Assembly: GCA_012064385.1 (NCBI GenBank)
Contig: QRDG01000027.1
Coordinates: 2,270,599-2,334,598 of the forward strand
DNA length: 64,000 bases
Source of the DNA: Puccinellia tenuiflora
Taxonomy: Eukaryota; Streptophyta; Magnoliopsida; Poales; Poaceae
Reading direction: 5' to 3'
Under the pieces are notes generated by a model, which was not told where the DNA came from, ran no database searches, and was given only the letters and a program-made list of their open reading frames with translations. Below are positions 1 to 12,200 of this stretch, piece by piece (position 1 is the stretch's first letter; the number at the start of each line of letters is the position of its first letter). The translations under genes and the position numbers were made by a program.

Positions 1-1433
1 TGAAAACAGGCAAGCTACTTCGCTGAGCTTGCATTTACATACCTCTAATTTAATCACATGCAAGTTCCTAAAGTAGTGGTATTGATTTTTCTGAAAAGCC
101 TTTTCACAAAGGATATGAAAACTGCTTTATCACCCTATGTAGAATGTAGAGTAGACACCTAAAACTATAGGATGGGAAAAATATGATTATTCCAAACTCC
201 TTTTTAAAGTACCTAGTTGATGATGAAATGCCGAGTTATCGGTGTTAAAGTGGAGAAGTGATAAAGGGAGTTGTTTATAAAAAAATGCACATTGTGTCCT
301 AGTACTTACGTCGACCAGCCGATAATCTGTGCGACCACATCTACCCAAATATGGGAACGGGCGTAGTCATATAATTTGCTCGTGTTAGTACTGGATACCT
401 CATCGACGGAGACGACTCCGTTATGCATGAGGGGATGAGCATGGCGACTCTAACCCCTGACCTGGGTCCCGGCAATCTGAGGGATTGAGGGATTGAAGGG
501 CTTCGTGCTCGCCGGGCAAAACTACGAGTCCTTACATCTAGGTTCCTCGACGGGGGATCCTGTACTAGGTGTTGAAGGAATGGTGAATTCGTACGGGCAG
601 GGTCCTATACTAGCATGAGCAAAGGAAAGGCTATGGCCGGTGGCTCAACTTCGCATACACCTTGTATGGCGGGACGTGGCAGACACGATGAGCTACCGGA
701 TGGGTGTGGGAAAAGCGTGCTACCTCTGCAGAGGGTAAAAACTATTCGAATAGCCGAGTCCTCGGATATGGACAGTTGGGAGGCCCTACTGGACCATGTG
801 CAAAAGTTTTTGATAAAATATGCAAGAGATGGAAAAGTGGAAATGTTGTTACCCAACTATACCAGCTGGAGTGGTATGAGTTGTGGAGGTACAAAGGGAC
901 CATGATGAGTCATGGTCGGGAAAAAGGAGGAGTTTTGGATAAATAATAAAATTGTGATTCTCTCTAAAGATAGTAGTAAATCTCTTCTTACCTTTTTCAA
1001 CAAAGATATAGAGATAGAGTAATAACTAAAAGTGCTATAGGCAACAACTTAAAATTGGTGCATACTCAGTAGAGGAGTAGTTTGCGAGTACAAATTGTAC
1101 TCATATTGGTTTCGTCCCTGGCTATTGTCTTAGCCAGATTTTAAGGAAGAGTAGCTTGAAGAAGGAGACGGAAATGACGTCAATGCGAACTAGGGCGCTT
1201 CCCAGTCAGTTGCCTGTAGGGTTAAGGCGAATGACTTGGGCTCCACGTTGTTTGGTGATTTCCGCTGCAAGAACCTATTGAAGATTATGACTTCAATCGA
1301 GTAAGTATATTCCTTCGGTAATTATGGATGTTCCTTGATTACCAGTTTGATTGTGCTCAGCGACACACTGATCATGGGATCGCTGATGTAGGCACAAGGG
1401 TATTTCGGACGTCTAGTCCGGGGTCCCCACAAC
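1..1433 (+). repeat. Unassigned degenerate retroelement sequence, LTR-like end
   Basis: No open reading frame here is convincing; the longest stretches (about 96 codons near 615-905) have no recognisable domain. The part from about 1,200 to 1,433, ending in a run of G and C followed by CCCCACA, resembles the 3' end of LTRs I know from Triticeae retroelements, but I cannot name the family and see no partner LTR or target duplication. The left end lies outside the window. Confidence 0.25.
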
Positions 1434-1579
1434 AACCAGAGAGATGTTGAGTTTAGTGGGAGTTCATTAAGATGAACTGAAATTATCATAAATCAAAAGT
1501 CCAGATGTCTTGGCAAAAATCCTTGTAGATCATGGTTGACTACGGTAGTCTGTTCGTTGCTGAAAGACTGCGTCTCGAT

Positions 1580-2150
1580 GGGTCAAATTTGTTGAGTAGT
1601 ATCTGCGTCTTGAAGAAGTCCTACACACCAATGATGAGCTCTACGTGTTAGAAGAACCAATAGGAGATAAACCCAAATATTTCTGCAAGCTATGAAAAGT
1701 ACATGGAGTGGTTTTGAACCACCTACTTGAAAGTCAAGTGGATGATGTGCACCTTCATGAATTCTGACCTAAGTAGACAATTCAAGAACTTGACTGCAAT
1801 GGAGATTGTTGGTGAGCTGAAAAATAGATTTTCAGCACAAGTTAGAATTGTAAGGTTCGAATGTCTGAACGGTTTTCTTTCACTCAAGATGGAAGAGAAC
1901 ACTTGCTTGGAACAACACCTGAGGATAATGCATGAGATACATCATCGTCTAGTGCTTTTTGGAACCACGAGATGAATGACGGTTTCGCGATAGATGGGGT
2001 GATACGCTAGCTTCTCCCCAGCTTCAAGAATTATGCCGGAGACTATGTCATAGGAAGGGATTTGATCACTTTCTATGAATTTGTGTCTCGGCTGCGTCAT
2101 GTCAAAGTGGAACCCATAGCAAGAGAAGTTGACAATGCAGAAAGTATATA
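1580..2150 (+). pseudogene. Degenerate Copia gag relic (UBN2/retrotran_gag type)
   Basis: Translation in shifting plus-strand frames gives the order expected for a BARE/Angela-like Copia gag. A segment near 1,585-1,680 contains VLHTNDELYVLEEPIGDKPK, followed around 1,757-1,970 by MNSDLSRQF, IVGELKNRFSAQVR and ERF-like residues. Family knowledge: this is the helical gag region between the start and the zinc knuckle. Stops and frameshifts break it, and no zinc knuckle, protease, integrase or RT follows, so it is a dead relic. It lies in the same orientation as the LTR downstream and probably belongs to that element. Confidence 0.55.
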
Positions 2151-4932
2151 TTGATATACAAGTTATAAGTGTTTAAGTCTAAATTGCAATTGTGGTGGTT
2201 TCAATAAGTATTTGATACTCATTCTGTTTTATGAAAACAGAACCTGCATAAAGGATCTAGGAAGACGTTGCGGAATGGTGGCAATCAAGGAGTTGATGCT
2301 GGCAACGATCTGTCTCTACATTTATCATTTGGATTAGAGGATTTGAATAAGTTTTGTAATTGAATTAAGTGTGATTTTAATTAGTGTGTCTTGCTTATGT
2401 GAGACGGTTATTCATGTTAAAGACAATGGTTGTTCTATTTTCATGAGTGATCCTTTTTGGAAATCACAAGTTTTCGATTATAAGTGTATTATTCTTATTA
2501 TAATCTAGATGATAAATTAGTTAAACATTTATAAAATATGTGACATACTAAAATATCCAAAACTTAATAATGACAATTGTTTTGGTCGTGCTAAATATTG
2601 AATAAACATTTTGATGTTTTATCGATGCGCCTTATTGTAAGGAGTATGACTAAAATGCCACCCTTTGGAAGAGTGCCATGAGTTGCCGAAAATAAACACA
2701 AGTGTTGGTTGTATTTTCAGCAAATGTTAGATGTCATTATTTTGTGTACTCCATCATAAATGAAATGATTAAATAGGTGTATTTATTCGAGTTATGATAT
2801 TTGATGAGATCAAATAAAATTCTGGAGTTTAGGATATTAAGTTAACAAGAAAATTGAGTCTTTATGATTTGATCAAAAGAGACAAAATATTTGAGTTATA
2901 TGTTAGTATGTGGACTTGTGAGAAGTGTTATCACAAATTACAATGTTTAGAATATTTCAAAGGCATTTGATATGTCCTAAGATATTGTAATCACACACTA
3001 TTTTATATTGTGTGGTCTCAAGAAGGGTTTTATTTCGGGGGTTTAATAATAGCATTTAGATTTATTTGATAAACACTCTGTTTAGAAATAAGGATCTATT
3101 TAATGATTCGCATAAACTTTTTTCATATGAGTTATGAGAAAAGGTGGTTTCATTAATTATGAGATAATTAGAGACTATTGCGAATAATGTTGTAGTATAT
3201 TCATAAGTATGACTATGAATGTGATTCCACAATATGAGACTAAAAGGGGCAAACCAATTTGTTGGTTGTGCTAAGTGTTTTAGTGGTTTTATCGTGAAAA
3301 GGTTTCATGGATAAAAGAATTGATGGAATAAATGGAAAAGCTAAAACCTTGCTTGTTTATGTATCAAGTGGCACATATGTAAAGTGCTATGTTGGTTAAA
3401 ACTTGACACATAAAGGAATTAATGATGGTGATCATTGAATTTCGGTTTAGCTTGTGTAAAGAAAGTAGGATTCAAGAAATATAAAGTTTTGTACAGGTTA
3501 CAAAATAATATTCGTGATTTACTTGTCATGTTTCAGAAACAAGACATACCTACGAAACTACAAAGAAGAAATAGAAACCTTAAATACGAAAATGGCTGAG
3601 AGTCATCCTATGTTAAGTTTAAATCACAAAGTAATTGTTACTTGATTTTGTGAAAGCGTTGTTTCACATATTTATTCTTCGAAAGGGTTTGTAAGGAATA
3701 AATAAAACTTACTGGACGAAAGCACAAGAGGTAAAGCTCTTTAACATATTCAATGTTGTTAACTACATGGTGTAGTTGTGCTTAAAGTCAAAAGGATTTA
3801 TGTTAGCAAAGTACTAGCATTCGTATAAAGGAGTTCTCGATATTAATAGTTAATTAAGAATTTTGGAGGTGTCCAAAATATCGAGAAAGGCATAAGAACT
3901 GAGTGTGATCTAATTAACATATGTGGTGACATATATTAAGTTAGAGCAGAAACTATTTTCCATGATCAAAATATGTGGTGACATATGTTTGAGTGGGAGC
4001 TAGTTAAATCATGGTCAAATATAAGGATACCATATTTCTGAGTGAGAGCCAAAGTGGTTTCACAATTTAATATCTGTATGGTGTATATTTGAATGGGAGT
4101 TTACAACATCTTGTTTGAGTGAAATGGAGATTTCATAAATGTTGTAAATATTTCAGGAACCAAAACGCATAACTTGTGAAGTTAATTTGAATGTCAAATA
4201 TCTATGGAGATAGATGCGTATTTTGTCAATAAATAAGTCAGGAACCAACGTATAACTTATGAAGTTAGTTTGAACGTCAAATATCTATGGAGATGGATGT
4301 ATCTATGGAGGATAGATATGTTTGATAACATTATGTCAGGATGTTTTACCTAAGTAAGATTTTGAAGGAGTTCAAAATGAACAAGTGAAGAAAGGTTCAT
4401 TATTTGCTTGTGAGAAATAGGTGAAACATTGAGTTGATAACTCAGTACAAAAATGATGGTTGGAGGATATGTTAGAATTCTCTATCAATTGTTCATAGGT
4501 CTAAAACATATAAGAACCATGTGTTTGTATTTGACGATGTGTGACCCAAGTTCTTGGTTAGAAGAACATGTTTAGTGAGGAGTCATTTTTCATGGAGTTG
4601 AGATAATAGAATCTAGAGATTGGTAGACTTGGTTGAAGTCATAAAACCAAACTAGATTGGAAATCTCATAAAGGCAGAAGTGCAGCGAAATCATGATCGG
4701 AAATATCGAAGTGAAAAGTATAGCACTGTCGATTTGTGAGTCTACAACATATAGGAGTATATGATTAATTCAAGGATTAAAAGATATAATATTATGGTTT
4801 GAGAAATTTTATTTCAAGACTGAGTGAGTTCCGGGTGCACATGCTATGTGAAAGTCCTCTTGACTGATCATACGTCATGTAGGCATAAAAGGGAAACGAA
4901 AATCTCACTCTCTAACCAAATATATTATATTC

Positions 4933-4987
4933 ATCATGTGATGATGAGAATTATCATGTGATGATAATAGGTTTATCATGAGATGAT
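4933..4987. repeat. Three spaced copies of a 13-bp quasi-palindrome
   Basis: ATCATGTGATGAT occurs at 4,933-4,945 and 4,953-4,965, and ATCATGAGATGAT at 4,975-4,987. Each copy is an imperfect palindrome, and the starts are 20 and 22 bp apart, close to two helical turns. They sit about 190 bp before the polypurine tract. Confidence 0.7.
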
Positions 4988-5165
4988 AAAGTAATGTCAA
5001 ATTAGGTGACATTGATGTTTTGCAAAGAACATAAAGAACTGTATAGTACAGAACACGGACAGAACCTCTTCCACGAGCAAACATGATCAGCACTGAGACT
5101 CCATGAGTGTTAGACACCATGAGTGTTGGATCGAGAAAATGTAAACTAGATTATTGACTCTAGTG

Positions 5166-5177
5166 CAAGTGGGAGAC
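5166..5177 (+). promoter_or_regulatory. Polypurine tract of BARE-type Copia
   Basis: CAAGTGGGAGAC immediately precedes the TG of the LTR, which is the position and composition of the plus-strand DNA primer site in BARE/Angela elements. It fixes the element as plus-strand and the LTR as its 3' copy. Confidence 0.75.
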
Positions 5178-6928
5178 TGTTGGGAATATGCCCTAGAGGC
5201 AATAATAAAATGGTTTATTGGCATATTCATGTTTATGATAATAGTTTATTATCCATGCTATAATTGTATTAACCGGAAACATAATACATGTGTGGAATAT
5301 AAACAACCAGGTGTCCCTAGTAAGCCTCTACTAGACTAGTTCGTTAGTCAAGAGATGGTTAGCGTTTCCTAACCATGGACTTGTTATAGTCACTTGATAA
5401 CGGAGTCATATCATTAGGAGTAATGATGTGATGGACAAGACCAAATAATAAAGAGTTGCAATTGATCGTGTCACACAGTTTCATTGCCAACACTTTTAGT
5501 ATGCCAAGTATAGTTTCCTTAGACCATGAGATTATGTCACTACCGTTTACCGGAGGAATGCTTTGTGGACATCAAACGTCACTTCGTAACTGGGTGATTA
5601 TAAAGATGGCTTTCAGGTATCTCCGATGGTATTTGTTGGGTGACATGAATCAAGATTGGGATTTGTCCTTCCTTGTGACGGAAAAGATATCTCTGGGCCC
5701 TCTCGGTAATATAGCATCAGAAAGGTTGCAACCATGTGATTAAGTGTTAATCACGGAGATCCTATATTATGGACGAGTAAAGAGAATTTGCCAGGTAACG
5801 AGATAGAACTAGATATGGAGATATCGACGATCAAATCTCGGGCAAATTAAATATCGTGAGACAAAGGGAATCGTATATGAGATTAATAATCTCAGGCATC
5901 ATGGTTCAATCGATAAGGAACTTCATTGAATATGTAGGAGTCAATATGGGCATCCCGGTCCCGCTATTGATTATTGATTTGATCATGTCTGCATGTTCTC
6001 GAACCCGTAGGGTCACACACTTAACGCTCCGATGTAGGTAGGGTTAGCGATGAGATAATTGATGGTATGAACGAATGGTGATTCGGAGTCTCGGATGAGA
6101 TCCTAGACATCATGAGGAGCTCCGGAAGAGTCCGGAGATAAAGTTTCATATAAGGAAAGTGGTTTCCAGGGTTCCGGAAAAGTTCGGGAAAATTCTGACA
6201 GAGTACCGGAAGATTCTAGAAGGTTCCGGAGGGCCCCACCGTTGGGGGCCACGAACCTAGGAGGCCCACATGGCTTAAGGGGAGGTGCAGCAGCCCACTT
6301 GGGCTGGCCGCACCCTCTCCCTAAAGGCCCATGCGGCTGGCCCATGTGGGAGGCACCCAAAACCCTAGGGGGCCGACTTGGGGAACAAGTTCCCTCAAGC
6401 CGCCGGCCCTAGGACTTGGAGGAGGGGCCAAGGCAGACCCCCCACGCCTATATAAAGGGGAGGGGAGGGCTGGGGCGTGGAACCCGATACCCTAGCCGCC
6501 GGCCTCCCTCTCCTCTCCCTCCTCTCTCCTGCAGCCGCTTGGCGAAGCCCTGCAGGAATTTCTCCACCATCAACGCCACCACAACCGTCGTGGTGCCGAG
6601 ATCTATCTAGCCACGTCCTCCTCGCTTGCGGGATCAAGGAGAGGACGTCTACATCGAGCTGTATGTGTGGATACCGCGGAGGCGCTGCTCGTGCGGTGCT
6701 CCATCGGATTGGATCGCGTGGATAATACATCTCCTCGCGACTAGATGAGTCTAGTTGTGGGATCGACAGACCAACCCCTGCACCGACAAAACGCTTTGAA
6801 CGTTCTTCAAGGGTAAGAGATTGGATCTCATCTTCTCTACCTCCATCTAGTAGATCTAGATCCTTGGGGTTTATTCCGCTTGTTGCGTAGGATTTTTTTT
6901 TTTTGTTTTCTATGCTGCGACCCCTTCA
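5178..6928 (+). mobile_element. 3' LTR of a BARE/WIS/Angela-type Copia retrotransposon
   Basis: The LTR opens with TGTTGGGAATATGCCC and the block CTAGAGGCAATAATAAA, a signature I recognise for the BARE-1/WIS/Angela group. The 1,751-bp length agrees with the usual LTR of about 1.7-1.8 kb. It closes with a GTTTTCTATGC stretch and CCCCTTCA, close to the usual end. TATATAAAGGGG near 6,449 is the promoter TATA box expected for this group. The 5' LTR is not in the window. The 5 bp after the end (ACTCC) are the candidate target duplication. Beyond it lies a CACTA element end, so the Copia inserted into a CACTA transposon. Confidence 0.88.
6449..6456 (+). promoter_or_regulatory. LTR TATA box
   Basis: TATATAAA followed by GGGGAGGGG lies 1.27 kb into the LTR, the place where the retrotransposon promoter sits in this family. 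Promoter activity is not shown by the sequence. Confidence 0.5.
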
Positions 6929-7309
6929 ACTCCAAGATTTTCGCATGCTTCGACCCCTATATAGAAACAGTCGTGCCCTCAATTTTTACCACATTTTAAA
7001 ATCGGCATAAGGAATTCAAAATAAAAAAAATGAAAAACCTTCGCAACATGTTGTTATATGTGACCTAGTTTTTAGGAAAAATAAATACCTTGAAATAGAA
7101 CAAAAAAGGTCGTAGTCTATTGTTGTCTACATTATGACCAATTATTGTAACGAGACTGTGACCTTTTGGACAAATTTGGTGATTAGTATTTCAGGTTTGG
7201 TCCCTCCGAAACAGCTTATGACGAAGTGGTTTGAATTCGTCACAAATCTATGTCCAATTTTTCTAGGGTCACTAACAAAAGGTCACTAGTTGACATATTT
7301 CTTGTAGTG
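6929..7309 (+). mobile_element. Terminal fragment of a CACTA (En/Spm-type) DNA transposon
   Basis: The right end reads, on the minus strand, CACTACAAGAAATATG followed by TCAACTAGTGACC, the terminal inverted repeat of CACTA elements. Subterminal GGTCAC-type motifs occur just inside it. No transposase is present. The left part is cut by the Copia LTR. The right end abuts sequence of a minus-strand Copia, and AGC after the terminus is the candidate 3-bp target duplication. Confidence 0.75.
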
Positions 7310-7312
7310 AGC

Positions 7313-7880
7313 ACACCGGCTAGGTGACTCGCGCTGTCAGCTTGTACATCCGGTTCGGCTCCCGCCTGACCTTTATCAGGAGCTGCCGCTCCCTATCACG
7401 CACCCGGAGGAGCCCGTCCTCGATCAGCACCTACCAACCATTCTCGTCGAACTGGCCCAGGCTGATGATCTGCGTGTTCAGCCGAGGTATGTAGTACACC
7501 CCGGTGATGGCCTGGTGCTCGCCTGACTTGCAGACGAACAACACCGTCCCTTGCGCGTAGATTTTGACTTGCGAGCCGTCGCCGAACGGTTCCGACGATG
7601 CTGGTGCGAGTTCCGCGAACGCGGCGCGATCACCAGTCATGTGATTTGTGGCGCCCGAGTCGAGGTACCAAACACCCTCCTTGGCGTCCCCTCCTTGCGC
7701 CAGGTTCACCTGCGCCTTCTTCTCCAGCAGGAAGAGGGCCGATTCCTTGGGAGTCGACACTACCAACTCCTCCTGAGTCGGCTTCCTCGGCTCCTCTAGA
7801 GCCGGCATGTCCCACTCCGCGACCCACTGGATCCGCGAGTGCTCGTTCGGAGGATTTGACACTCCCTTCCGACTCCGCCA
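7313..7880 (-). pseudogene. Copia protease / GAG-pre-integrase fragment
   Basis: The longest open part (7,862 to 7,431, 143 codons) contains VWYLDSGATNHMTGD, the aspartic-protease active site (DSG) of Copia polyproteins, followed by a segment with GDGS, GVYYIPRL and SLGQFDENG that leads to the GAG-pre-integrase domain. It aligns nearly residue for residue with the protease part of the full copy at about 32,500-32,920. Integrase, RT and RNase H are missing because the CACTA element truncates it. Confidence 0.85.
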
Positions 7881-7888
7881 CCTGCATA

Positions 7889-8510
7889 TAGCGCTGCGAG
7901 TTCGGTTAATATGGTTAATTCGGTTCGGTTAATATGGTTATACGGTAAATACGGTTTTGATACTTCGGTTTATACGGTTTTATACAAAGATACGGTTCGG
8001 TTTCGGTAATAACCATTTAATTTCGGTTCGGTTTCGGTAATAACCAAACTTTTATGGTCATATATTTCAGTTTTACATATTTTATGACAGACTGGAAGTG
8101 TTGCACAACTGAGAAACAAAAAAAAAAACAATGAAATTTCGGCCAAAATAAAAATTAGTACTATATGGGGATTTGAACTCACGACCTGTGAGTAGAATAC
8201 ACCTAACTCAACGCTCAAACCAGTTGGGCTGAATACATTTCGTGTCCTGTATGCATCACATATCTTATATAATAGGTAAATGCGAAATTGGGCTGGGCCT
8301 CAAGCTCGGAATTTTCTTGTTGTCTGGCTTTTCGGTTTATTTCGGTTAAACCGAATTACTTCGGTTTTAAACCGAATTAACCGGGAGCATTTCGGTTAGG
8401 TATTTTACTAACCGTAACCTAACCACTAACCATAAAAATTGGACCTTCGGTTGCGGTTAGGTTTTTTTTCGGTTCGGTTTTCGGTTTCGGTTCGGTTATG
8501 TGCAGCCCTA
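7889..8510. mobile_element. Non-autonomous hAT-type transposon, 622 bp, with 8-bp target duplication
   Basis: The element is bounded by a perfect 8-bp direct repeat CCTGCATA (7,881-7,888 and 8,511-8,518). Its ends are TAGCGCTGC and, inverted from the right side, TAGGGCTGC. An 8-bp duplication and a TAGGG-like terminus are hallmarks of hAT elements. The interior is made largely of CGGTT/CGGTTTCGG and complementary AACCGAA motifs near both ends, giving strong internal inverted repetition. There is no transposase ORF, so movement would need one supplied elsewhere. Confidence 0.85.
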
Positions 8511-8704
8511 CCTGCATAAGGAGGGCCCAGTCCGCGTAGTTCGACCGCGTGAGCATCGGCCATGAACCACCGGAATCTCGAACAACTCGCTGGAGCACCA
8601 CCGAGCTTCCGCCAGCCTTCTGCTCCTCCGCCGCGAGCTTCTCCGCCCCGGGATGAGCTCGCCAGTCTCCGGTGCCATCTCCGGCGAGCTCTCAAACTCA
8701 CAAG

Positions 8705-8716
8705 GCTTTGATACCA
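8705..8716 (-). promoter_or_regulatory. Primer binding site of the minus-strand Copia
   Basis: On the minus strand TGGTATCAAAGC lies 2 bp inside the LTR end. It differs by one base from TGGTATCAGAGC, the complement of the initiator tRNA-Met 3' end used by many Copia elements, and it marks this LTR as the 5' one. Confidence 0.7.
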
Positions 8717-8718
8717 AT

Positions 8719-9238
8719 TGTTGGCCCTAATGCTAATCGCAAGAGTGAGAGAGACCGAGAGAGGAGAGCACCGGGAGAGAGTGAAGGGGTGGTGTGTTTG
8801 TGTGGACTACAATGTTTGCCTCATTTTTCTCTTCTCTATTCTTCCCTTTAAATAGGGGCGGGGTAAGCCATAGCTACAAGGTCAACTATCCAGTCATGTC
8901 TGACTTGACAGTCCTAGGGCCTACACTACGTCATGCCATACCGTCACTGTTGGCGACATCATGACACGAGTTGACTATGGATGACGCCATAGACTCGTCT
9001 ACACTGTAGGTGACGTCTAGCACGTCCTATCTACCTACTCTGTACCATATGTACAGTGCACCTGGCGGACCCGAAGACAACTCGAGTCCCGGTTACAACT
9101 ACTGTCAAGTCAAAACAGGCTCCGACTCGACGACTCGACCCGGGACACTCCCCGAGTCGGCACACTGGCCCGGGTCCCTCGGACCCGACAAACCATCGAC
9201 TCCTTCGAGTCTTCCCAGAACACAAGCCTATTCCAACA
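8719..9238 (-). mobile_element. 5' LTR (520 bp) of the minus-strand Copia
   Basis: On the minus strand it begins TGTTGGAATAGGCTTGTG and ends GGGCCAACA, matching the 508-bp LTR at 30,853-31,360 with substitutions and small indels. It contains the same TATTTAAAGGG promoter block and the same dense GAGTC/GACTC motifs. The 5 bp beyond its outer end (ACGAT) would be the target duplication, but the other flank is lost. Confidence 0.85.
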
Positions 9239-12200
9239 ACGATGAACAGCTTTGGCTGTCCCTGGGGCTTGCAAGCATCATGGATGGTTGAGTCATGTTG
9301 ATGGATGAGGAAGAGCTACCCTTGAACACCCGTTGATGTTGCATGATCATGTGATGCCTTACATGGGTAAACTTAGGAATCCAGTAACTATGTCAGTGTT
9401 GATAATGGAACCCGGCCTTTTGGTCATATGAAAAAAAAATATCTCAGTGTCGCGCTGGTACTTGTGGTCGCTATTGGCATCGGCGAACCATTGCTGAGCA
9501 AGTGCCGCAATTAAAACATTCCAATGGATCCATCTGCTTGTCTTGATTACCATAAATCTTCGCTTCCATGACCAAAACAACATGACATTCATAAGAATCG
9601 TCCGAGACTGCATCAATTCCATGACGCTTTATGCTAGTGTCACAATATCTCTGTAGCCCCTTTGGCACTAATATATTTGGTAAACCTTATAAAGTCATTA
9701 TAAATTATAGAATATAATTTTTCATGATATGAATACGATGATGATCCGAGTACTGAAATAGTATCTATGATGATTTTTATGTAACTTTGGGTACAACATG
9801 TCAGATTGGGCCAGCTAAGCTTTTATGACGAAAAATATATAGCAACAACGAAATTAAAGCACAAGGCCACTCACCCAGGAGCAACACGCCTCGCCATTTG
9901 CACATACCGAGACCATCTAGCAGGAAGACCATTTATACAACATTGTGTATCTTTTAGCCTTTGAAACATCAAATTTGTTATATGACACAAAATAAAGATG
10001 GTAACCGCGCGCCCCCTTGGTATGTTGCCATGAGCTCCGACAACCGGCCGAAATTATAGGAGCAGTAAGAGCAAGGAGGATAACGGAGCTTGGAGGGTGT
10101 ATCATCCGTTCAGTATTTAGGACCCAGTCTGTTTATCTCTCGAACATGTAGACAAATACATGCTGATCTATGAATCATTGTATCTGCAAGAAATGTGCTC
10201 GTCCCTCCTTTTGTGCCGTTCTGCCACCTGGGGGTATCGTTTTGGAGCAAGAGGTGGTTGGAGCGGACAAGTCGAGGAGCGGTGCTACATCTAACGCAAG
10301 GCCGGCGGTGGTCTCGGTGGAATGGCACAACAGGTTCTGGGCGGTGGCCGCGTGACGATGAAGGCGTGAAGTGTGGTGGAGCTGTCTGGTACCGTGGCGG
10401 CGTCGATGACAGGCCTGACAAGGATAATGCTTTGGTCCTTCTCCAGAAGATGAAGATGTGTTAGAGGAAGATGGCGGCGGCGACTTCTGTAGCATGTGCA
10501 TCGGTGCAGCCGAGGGTGTGCTGGACCGTTTGTGCCCCTTGCTCTCTAACGGGTGGTTTGGTGTGGCCTCCGGTTTTTGTAGGATGCGCGTTGGTGTGTT
10601 ATCACTTATCAGCGCCACCACCTTCATCAGCATTGTAGGTGTAGCAAGCTGTCGCTAGGTTGGTGGCTTCGTTTCGGGTTGATCTTTGTATTCCTCTTAT
10701 AAGGTTTCGTTGAGTAATCTAAAGAAACGGTTGTGTGCATCCTTTGGTTGCAGAGACTAGGGGTATACCCTCCATTTCGAGAGAGAAAAATCAATGTGCC
10801 GTCCATTGCAAGGTCTCAAAATAAATCTATACATGCTCTCACGACTCTGGAAAACAACATGCTTCCTTTCTTATTTATGTATGAAAACATTTGGATTATG
10901 TTATGTTTCACTTCACATTTAGTTATATATCTCTTGTTCTACCATAAAGCATTCTTGTCGAAACATAGAAAACAATTCTTCACTTACTTTTCAACCTCTG
11001 GGTTTGCATCATGGTCCAAAAACAACATTGACTACAACACCTACTCGAGAACTTCTACATTGAAACACCAAGAATAAACCATAATAAATAAATTGATGGA
11101 GCCAAATGCATAGCTCAGCAAAGAGTTCCGCCAGTGTTGTCATTGTTCAGCTTCATAATGTGTCCGGGAAAGGTAAAGGAGCTTAGCTGCATATGTGTTG
11201 TAGAAGAACTTCTGCGGACATTGTTGGCACATTATATCTGTTTGCTGAAAAAGGCCTTGAGAAATAATATATATGAACCAAATTGCTCCATACCTCATAA
11301 CATAAGTTAGGTTATTTCTTTTCAGCTTATGCAACAACTTCAGTGAGAAGTTTCTCCCCACCAGCTTCTCACAGAAGTCCGGGCCCCAAATTTATCGCTG
11401 CTTATAAACTAGGGTTTGACATAATTTAACAATGGCCTATGATATAATTCTAAAAAAGCTATCTCATTGCGTTAGAAAAATGTATCGCATAGGAGAGCAA
11501 TTGCATCCCAATAAAAATATCTCAAGTCAATGGCGTAGTAAACTATCAAATAGTGCATAGACTGTTTTCTGAATGAGATGAACTACTTAATTTACTTCTC
11601 GTGTTAAATATGACAAGAGATTTCTGGAAAATGGAATGCACGAAAAATAAAGAGATGAATAATGAAGAACCTCTTGCATCTTTAATATCGATTAAAGAAA
11701 TTTATAATTAATTGATGTTGTACAGATGAAACGACCTATATGGCATCCTTAATAATTTCACGTTCTTACATACAATTTCATATGATGGTGTGGCGTCGAT
11801 TCTTTTAGCAGCCCAAAATTTATCGATGAAGAGAAGAAGTATGTACCAATTAGGCTTCGTAGGACAACTATTTGACTTATCACCTTGGCAGCTTCATCCC
11901 TATACATTCCTTTAGGCAATGGAATACCATCAATCGGCAGTGTAGACAAAGAGAAACATGTACAAAACCAATCAAAATTTCTTTGTGCAACATGCTCTAG
12001 AAATTGTTGGGAATCCCAACAGGGCGAGCAACTTCTATAAGATGTCTACAAATATGATTTTGAATTTCATATTATAAGGATTCTTTGTACAGACTCATGG
12101 TACCAACATTGCCATACATAATTTAAACCTAGCCCAAATGCGCAACACGGCAAAACACTTTTTGTTTTCTTCGCCTATCCACAGACAGGCAAGCTTCCGA

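Larger units (their letters stand above)
2151..5177 (+). other. AT-rich non-coding interior of the BARE-type Copia
   Basis: About 3 kb with no ORF longer than roughly 70 codons. It contains imperfect tandem repeats: 55-60-bp units between about 3,915 and 4,105 sharing ATATGTGGTGACATAT and GAGTGGGAG, and an 85-bp unit duplicated at 4,153 and 4,238. It ends with the purine-rich sequence AAGTGGGAGAC directly before the LTR. I infer a non-autonomous or heavily decayed interior of the Copia whose LTR follows. Confidence 0.5.
7310..9238 (-). mobile_element. Partial minus-strand Copia element, second copy of the 30.9-36.3 kb family
   Basis: Read on the minus strand this holds an LTR (9,238 to 8,719), a tRNA-Met-type primer site, the start of gag (8,678 downwards), a large gag deletion, and then a protease and pre-integrase segment. 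It is cut at the low-coordinate side by the CACTA element. It is closely similar to the plus-strand copy at 30,853-36,306. The gag start carries a 1-bp deletion relative to that copy, so both copies are defective. A hAT-type element (7,889-8,510) interrupts it at the gag deletion junction. Confidence 0.85.

Noticed and set aside
615..946. ORFs of 80-96 codons near the window start
   Set aside because: Overlapping frames on both strands, no domain, in degenerate retroelement sequence.
10110..10633. 103- and 152-codon minus-strand ORFs
   Set aside because: Both are minus-strand frames opposite GC-rich LINE-like 3' sequence, have low-complexity Ser/Pro/His-rich products, and show no start context or domain.
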